Assembly: GCA_003250865.1 (NCBI GenBank)
Contig: QKJH01000028.1
Span: forward strand, 1 to 10,959
Direction of reading: 5' to 3'
Origin: Alphaproteobacteria bacterium
GTDB taxonomy: Bacteria; Pseudomonadota; Alphaproteobacteria; Micavibrionales; SZUA-601
DNA length: 10,959 bases
Shown here: piece by piece, positions 7,396 to 10,959 of the stretch
Layout: each line of letters opens with the position of its first letter
Position numbering within the stretch: the first letter of the stretch is position 1
Program-made: the position numbers and the translations under genes
The notes under the pieces: model-generated
Told to the model about the DNA's origin: nothing
The model's database searches: none
What the model saw: the letters and a program-made list of their open reading frames with translations, nothing else

Positions 7396-7473
7396 TAGAG
7401 GAACAGGTCCTTCTACATCTGCGCTTCAAGTACAAAAAAATCAATAACCGTTATTTTCCAAGGAGTTTATCCA

Positions 7474-8013
7474 ATGTTACGTCGCCTCTTTTTAGTTTTT
7501 GCCATGATGACAGTGGTTGTCGCATGTTCGTCTACCCCAGAAAGCTCCGGTACTGCGGATGAAGGTATGTTGACACCTCCTGAAGATCGTACACCGATTA
7601 GCCAAAGCGATGTCATCTATGACGACGCAACGGCAAACACCGGAACCATGAACGCTCCCGGCACCCAAGAAGATTTGGTAGCCTCGGTTGGAGATCGTAT
7701 TTTCTTCGGCTATGACTCTTCCGAATTGGATACCACCGCCCGCCAGACGCTTGACCGTCAGGCTGCTTGGCTTCGCACCTACCCGAACACCCGCGTCATG
7801 ATTGAAGGCCACGCCGACGAACGCGGCACACGCGAATACAACCTTGCCTTGGGCGAACGCCGTGCCAATGCCGTTAAGAACTATTTGCTTGCTTTGGGCA
7901 TTGAAGGAAACCGCGTTGAAACCATCTCCTACGGTAAAGAACGTCCAGCTGTTTTGGGTTCGGATGAAACCGCATGGAGCCGTAACCGCCGCGGTGTGAT
8001 GGTTGTTCAGTAA
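7474..8013 (+). CDS. pal: Peptidoglycan-associated lipoprotein Pal
   Basis: Pal is an outer-membrane lipoprotein that binds peptidoglycan and TolB/TolA. The 179 residues start with a lipoprotein signal ending in the lipobox VVAC, so Cys18 is the likely lipidated residue. An acidic, disordered tether (about 19-68) precedes the OmpA-like domain (about 72-178). That domain carries the peptidoglycan-binding signature EGHADERGTREYNLALGERR (111-130) and SRNRRGVMV near the C-terminus. AAGGAG at 7460-7465, 8 nt upstream, is one of the strongest ribosome sites in the window, fitting high expression. cpoB follows after 30 nt. Confidence 0.97.
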   Translation: MLRRLFLVFAMMTVVVACSSTPESSGTADEGMLTPPEDRTPISQSDVIYDDATANTGTMNAPGTQEDLVASVGDRIFFGYDSSELDTTARQTLDRQAAWLRTYPNTRVMIEGHADERGTREYNLALGERRANAVKNYLLALGIEGNRVETISYGKERPAVLGSDETAWSRNRRGVMVVQ

Positions 8014-8043
8014 GTTTGATTAACACATAAAGGGTTTATTCTG

Positions 8044-8934
8044 ATGGCATACAAACTCAGACTAAGCCGATTAGCACTAACAGCGGTTCTAATGACCGCT
8101 GTTACTGTTTTACCGGCTTATGCACAATATGATTCCAACGGCGGTTCTTTATCCAACCGCCTTGACCGGATAGAGCGCGACATTACCATCTTGTCACAAC
8201 AGGTTTATAACGGCAAAACACCACCCGCCGCCGCCGTAAGCTATAGTGATGCAAATACTGCCGATTCATCCTTAATGGCAACACTTCAGGTACGTCTGGA
8301 CGCCATGGAGGAAACCGTGCGCCAATTGAACGGACGCGTAGAAGAGCAGACCTATCAGATTCAGCAGTTGCAAGATCAGATGACAAAAATCCAGACGGAT
8401 ACCGACATGCGTCTACAAGGTTTGGAAACCCGTCCGGCGACACCGTCATCCACAATGCCGCCTGTCTCCTCAGGTTCATCTTTACGTCCCGATGAAACGG
8501 CTCCCCCCCCGGCTCCGACACCTCAGAACAATGCACAACTTGACGGAGGAAGTGCCACACAGATGTATGACCAAGCCTTTGGCTATATCCGTTCGGGTGA
8601 CTACGCTCAGGCAGAGCAAGCCTTTACCGGTTTTCTCAATGCCTATCCGCAAGATAAACTGGCAGCCAATGCCGAATACTGGTTGGGTGAAACCTTTTAT
8701 GTACGTGGCCAGTATGACAAAGCAGCCAGTGCTTTTGCACGCGGTTACCAGAACCACCCCAAAAGCACCAAGGCTTCGGACAATCTGTTAAAGTTGGCTT
8801 TATCCTTGGGTGCGCTTAACCGCAAAGATGATGCTTGTCTTGCCCTTGTACAATTGGAAAATGACTTTCCCAAAGCCACGCAGGCTTTGAAAGACCGCGT
8901 CGGCAAAGAAAAGGAAAAGTTGAGCTGTCCGTAA
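8044..8934 (+). CDS. cpoB: Cell division coordinator CpoB (YbgF)
   Basis: CpoB is periplasmic and, in E. coli, links the Tol machine with PBP1B during constriction. The 296 residues show a signal peptide (likely cleavage AYA|Q after 27), a coiled-coil trimerisation region in two parts (about 35-55 and 77-127), and a Ser/Pro/Thr-rich linker (about 131-168). A TPR domain follows (about 172-290), with AEYWLGETFYVRGQYDKA typical of the family. Cys265 and Cys295 may pair (inference). AAAGGG (8029-8034) lies 9 nt before the ATG. An 8-C run (8503-8510) in the linker is a possible slippage site. The stop is only 4 nt from the end of the convergent EamA gene. Confidence 0.94.
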   Translation: MAYKLRLSRLALTAVLMTAVTVLPAYAQYDSNGGSLSNRLDRIERDITILSQQVYNGKTPPAAAVSYSDANTADSSLMATLQVRLDAMEETVRQLNGRVEEQTYQIQQLQDQMTKIQTDTDMRLQGLETRPATPSSTMPPVSSGSSLRPDETAPPPAPTPQNNAQLDGGSATQMYDQAFGYIRSGDYAQAEQAFTGFLNAYPQDKLAANAEYWLGETFYVRGQYDKAASAFARGYQNHPKSTKASDNLLKLALSLGALNRKDDACLALVQLENDFPKATQALKDRVGKEKEKLSCP

Positions 8935-8938
8935 GCTT

Positions 8939-9379
8939 TCAAGACGTTTTCTGGATAATAAACACACCGATTAAAACGAAAAGAAAACCTATCCATGTAA
9001 AGGAATTTATTTGCACGTCTTTAAAAAATAGCCATGCAAATAGTGCCGTAAACAAAGGATAGGTTATTTCTATCATCGAGGATAATGTTGCATTTTTTAA
9101 CCTGATGCTTTCCAATATCCCCAAGCTGGCGAAAAAGCCGCACACAAAAACAACACCAAAGGCCAGCATGGCATCATGGTTTTGGGTAAGGTTTTTCCAT
9201 GAGGGTACAAAGTTCTTTTGATACAGCGCTATCCCCGCATAGATAGGCGCGGATAGAATAGCCGTAATAAAACAGAGAAACGGCGGAGATATATGTGTTT
9301 TTACCAAATATTCGTCAATGGAATAGGATATTCCCCATACAACCGCCGTTGCAAGGGCAATGACAAACCATATCGGCAT
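8939..9379 (-). CDS. Single-domain EamA/DMT-type membrane protein (second of pair)
   Basis: This 146-residue protein is almost wholly hydrophobic, with about five membrane helices (near 3-21, 33-53, 70-91, 99-119 and 126-143), i.e. one EamA-type half rather than the ten-helix two-domain transporter. The block at residues 94-125, with LKNAT, SMIE, YP and WLFF, is 23 of 32 identical to the upstream neighbour, so the two are paralogues. DMT family members export metabolites or drugs; no substrate can be assigned. AGAGGAGT (rc of 9385-9392) gives a good ribosome site. Its start is 17 nt after the stop of the first gene, implying an operon. K/R counts are 3 on the N-terminal side against 4 opposite. 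Confidence 0.85.
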   Translation of the reverse strand: MPIWFVIALATAVVWGISYSIDEYLVKTHISPPFLCFITAILSAPIYAGIALYQKNFVPSWKNLTQNHDAMLAFGVVFVCGFFASLGILESIRLKNATLSSMIEITYPLFTALFAWLFFKDVQINSFTWIGFLFVLIGVFIIQKTS

Positions 9380-9396
9380 AGTTTACTCCTCTGGTT

Positions 9397-9840
9397 TTAT
9401 GCTGTTTGCTGAATGATAACGATACCACCAACAACGCAAAAGAACCCAAGCATTGTCATGGGATTTATTTGTACTTCTCTGAAAAACAGCCATGTGAAAA
9501 AAGCGGTAAAAACCGGATAGCTCATCTCAATCATGGACGCAATCGTCGCATTCTTAAGCTGGACACTGTAGAATATTGATAGATTGGCTATCATGTAGCT
9601 AAAACACACAATCAGCAGAAACATGATAAAGCGCGGCTGTGAAAGCAGTACCTCGATGGAGGGCTTGATGGTTTTATTGGCAATCGCCACACCGCCATAA
9701 ACAAAAACCGATAGTACGCTATAGAAAAACAGTAATGTCGAAGGGGATACGGCATTCTTGAACAGGTTTTCCGCCAAAGCATAGCTCATCCCCCACAAAA
9801 CAGCAGAAAGAATGGCGAATAAAAACCACATGGAAATCAT
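9397..9840 (-). CDS. Single-domain EamA/DMT-type membrane protein (first of pair)
   Basis: This is the promoter-proximal gene of a two-gene minus-strand operon: 147 residues with about five membrane helices (near 4-22, 35-54, 71-93, 100-120 and 126-144). One EamA-like half implies it must dimerise to form a pore, with itself or with its paralogue. Basic residues K56, K59, R70 and R121 lie on the N-terminal side against K28 and K96 opposite, suggesting N-in. GAGG (rc of 9847-9850) is 6 nt before the chosen ATG; a second ATG at codon 4 would be too far from it. Substrate unknown. Sampled GC of the pair (33-43% in three 60-nt blocks) is below that of tolB (52% in one block), which may reflect Phe/Ile-rich content or acquisition. 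Confidence 0.85.
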   Translation of the reverse strand: MISMWFLFAILSAVLWGMSYALAENLFKNAVSPSTLLFFYSVLSVFVYGGVAIANKTIKPSIEVLLSQPRFIMFLLIVCFSYMIANLSIFYSVQLKNATIASMIEMSYPVFTAFFTWLFFREVQINPMTMLGFFCVVGGIVIIQQTA

Positions 9841-9860
9841 GCAATGCCTCGAATATCAAT

Positions 9861-9889
9861 TTGTAAAATGACGCTTGCTATTCTACTAT
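9861..9889 (+). promoter_or_regulatory. Candidate tilS promoter in the divergent gap
   Basis: TTGTAA (9861-9866) and TACTAT (9884-9889) are 17 nt apart. Transcription would begin about 7-8 nt after the -10, at or next to the A of the tilS ATG (9897), giving a leaderless or nearly leaderless mRNA. The whole 56-nt gap (9841-9896) must also hold the promoter of the divergent EamA pair, for which I see only weak matches. Confidence 0.35.
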
Positions 9890-9896
9890 TCCAATT

Positions 9897-10826
9897 ATGA
9901 ATGATTTGATAAATATTGACGCAAGAGAAAAAATTATTGTTGGCGTGTCGGGCGGACGCGATAGTATGGCGTTGTGCCACATGCTTAAACAACGCGGCTA
10001 CACTATCGAGGCCGTTACCGTTGACCACGACCTCCGCCCCGAATCCCGAAGTGAAGCCGAACAGGTCGGAATATGGATGAAAGCGTGGAACATTACCCAC
10101 CACATCCTGACATGGAATGATGCCAACAAACCCAAAACAGGCATCATGGAAGCCGCCCGCCTTGCGCGGTATAACCTGCTTCATGACTTTTGCCGTCAAC
10201 ATAACTGCCACTATCTGGCCGTTGCCCATCATGCGGACGATCAGATTGAAACCTTTCTATTTCGCTTGACCAAAGGATCCGGTCTGGACGGGCTGTCCGG
10301 CATGGCTGTTGACACGCCCTATCATGATATTCATATTCTGCGCCCTCTTTTGACCATGACACGTCAAGAAATCACCGCTTATTGTGAACAACATGCTATT
10401 CCTTTTGTCGATGACCCCAGCAATGACAATGAAAAATATACCCGCGTACGCTTCCGTCATTTTTTGGAATCCGAAGGTATGGACAGCAAACGCATTTTAA
10501 CAACAATTGACCGCTTATCCCGCGCCTCGGATGCACTAGACATTATTGCCGACAATACATTTGGAGCGCTCGTATCATCTCACCCTGATGAAACCTACTC
10601 TTTTAGCAAGGTGGAGTGGCAAGATTATCATAGTGAAATCCGTGTCCGCATCCTGCAAAAAGTCATTCAACGGGTAACCGGCGATTATTTCGGGGCGCAA
10701 TTGGCAAAAATCGAAGAGTCGCTGGATATTCTGGCTTCGCTGCAAAACGGTAAATCCTATGCGCTGGGCAGTGTCCTGTTTACGGCAAAAAACGGCAGAA
10801 TAAAAGCAGCCAAAGAAATACGCTAA
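9897..10826 (+). CDS. tilS: tRNA(Ile)-lysidine synthase TilS
   Basis: TilS uses ATP and lysine to convert C34 of the isoleucine CAU tRNA to lysidine, so that it reads AUA and is charged with Ile. The 309-residue protein has the PP-loop SGGRDS (18-23), DHDLRPES (43-50), EAARLARY (85-92), HHADDQIET (111-119), GSGLDGL (127-133) and DPSNDNEKYTRVRFR (173-187). It is shorter than the roughly 430-residue E. coli enzyme and lacks most of the C-terminal region, as short forms in some bacteria do. The ATG has no Shine-Dalgarno, and the frame closes at a stop upstream (9864-9866) with no other ATG, so this start is likely. ftsH follows, the usual arrangement. Confidence 0.95.
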   Translation: MNDLINIDAREKIIVGVSGGRDSMALCHMLKQRGYTIEAVTVDHDLRPESRSEAEQVGIWMKAWNITHHILTWNDANKPKTGIMEAARLARYNLLHDFCRQHNCHYLAVAHHADDQIETFLFRLTKGSGLDGLSGMAVDTPYHDIHILRPLLTMTRQEITAYCEQHAIPFVDDPSNDNEKYTRVRFRHFLESEGMDSKRILTTIDRLSRASDALDIIADNTFGALVSSHPDETYSFSKVEWQDYHSEIRVRILQKVIQRVTGDYFGAQLAKIEESLDILASLQNGKSYALGSVLFTAKNGRIKAAKEIR

Positions 10827-10829
10827 GGA

Positions 10830-10858
10830 TTGATTTTTATTCCGCCCACCTATATAAA
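10830..10858 (+). promoter_or_regulatory. Candidate ftsH promoter
   Basis: TTGATT (10830-10835, 4 of 6) and TATAAA (10853-10858, 5 of 6) have the ideal 17-nt spacing in the 68-nt gap between tilS and ftsH. A start near 10865 would give a leader of about 30 nt. No heat-shock (sigma32) signature is seen. Confidence 0.45.
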
Positions 10859-10894
10859 AAGAGCATAACATTTATTTTTCTAGGGTGCCATTCG

Positions 10895-10959
10895 GTGAAT
10901 AACACAGTAAAAAACATTTTGATTTGGGGCGTCATTTTGGTCGTCCTTCTCTCCGTTCT
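10895..10959 (+). CDS. ftsH: ATP-dependent membrane protease FtsH (N-terminal fragment)
   Basis: Only the first 21 codons and two bases lie in the window. The reading begins VNNTVKNILIWGVILVVLLS (start Val read as Met), the Asn-rich start and first membrane helix (about 8-21) typical of FtsH. The GTG start is supported by AGGG at 10882-10885, 9 nt upstream. FtsH is an AAA+ zinc protease of the inner membrane that degrades misassembled membrane proteins and regulators. The catalytic domains are beyond the right edge, so the call rests on the N-terminus plus the conserved tilS-ftsH order. Confidence 0.85.
   Translation, partial: MNNTVKNILIWGVILVVLLSV

Noticed and set aside
9837..10232. Minus-strand ORF (131 codons) opposite tilS
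   Set aside because: It overlaps clearly recognisable TilS catalytic motifs, shows no family resemblance, and would run into the EamA operon start.

Overview
The window is a stretch of the conserved alphaproteobacterial chromosome core. The gene order yebC-ruvC-ruvA-ruvB-ybgC-tolQ-tolR-tolA-tolB-pal-cpoB, then tilS-ftsH, is the classic order in that class. Protein signatures agree: an OB-fold RuvA with two helix-hairpin-helix motifs, a TolQ with a Ser-rich cytoplasmic insert, and a short TilS followed by ftsH. Sampled gene blocks have about 50% GC, and intergenic DNA is clearly AT-rich. I cannot name a genus.

Layout. Positions 1-242 are AT-rich non-coding DNA with candidate promoters for yebC. 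Positions 243-3176 hold yebC and the Holliday-junction genes ruvCAB, packed tightly; the ruvC/ruvA and ruvA/ruvB junctions are both TAG directly followed by ATG. A possible 37-codon ORF (3169-3282) overlaps the ruvB stop. Positions 3403-8934 hold the Tol-Pal envelope cluster: the YbgC thioesterase, the TolQ-TolR motor, the TolA bridge, periplasmic TolB, the Pal lipoprotein and the CpoB coordinator. The tolB-pal gap (7316-7473) contains inverted palindromic sites around a likely second promoter. Positions 8939-9840, on the minus strand, carry two tandem single-domain EamA/DMT-type membrane proteins wedged between cpoB and tilS. Positions 9897-10826 encode TilS. The first 21 codons of FtsH run off the right edge.

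Function. RuvABC branch-migrates and resolves Holliday junctions, and YebC is a translation/regulatory factor that commonly sits beside them. TolQRAB-Pal-CpoB couples the proton-motive force to outer-membrane constriction and peptidoglycan synthesis at division. TilS makes lysidine on the isoleucine CAU tRNA, and FtsH is the membrane AAA protease.

Most of the window is ordinary conserved core. The parts deserving attention are the EamA half-transporter pair, the palindromic sites before pal, an 11-nt sequence shared in opposite orientation by the candidate yebC and ybgC promoters, the small ORF after ruvB, and the likely leaderless start of tilS.
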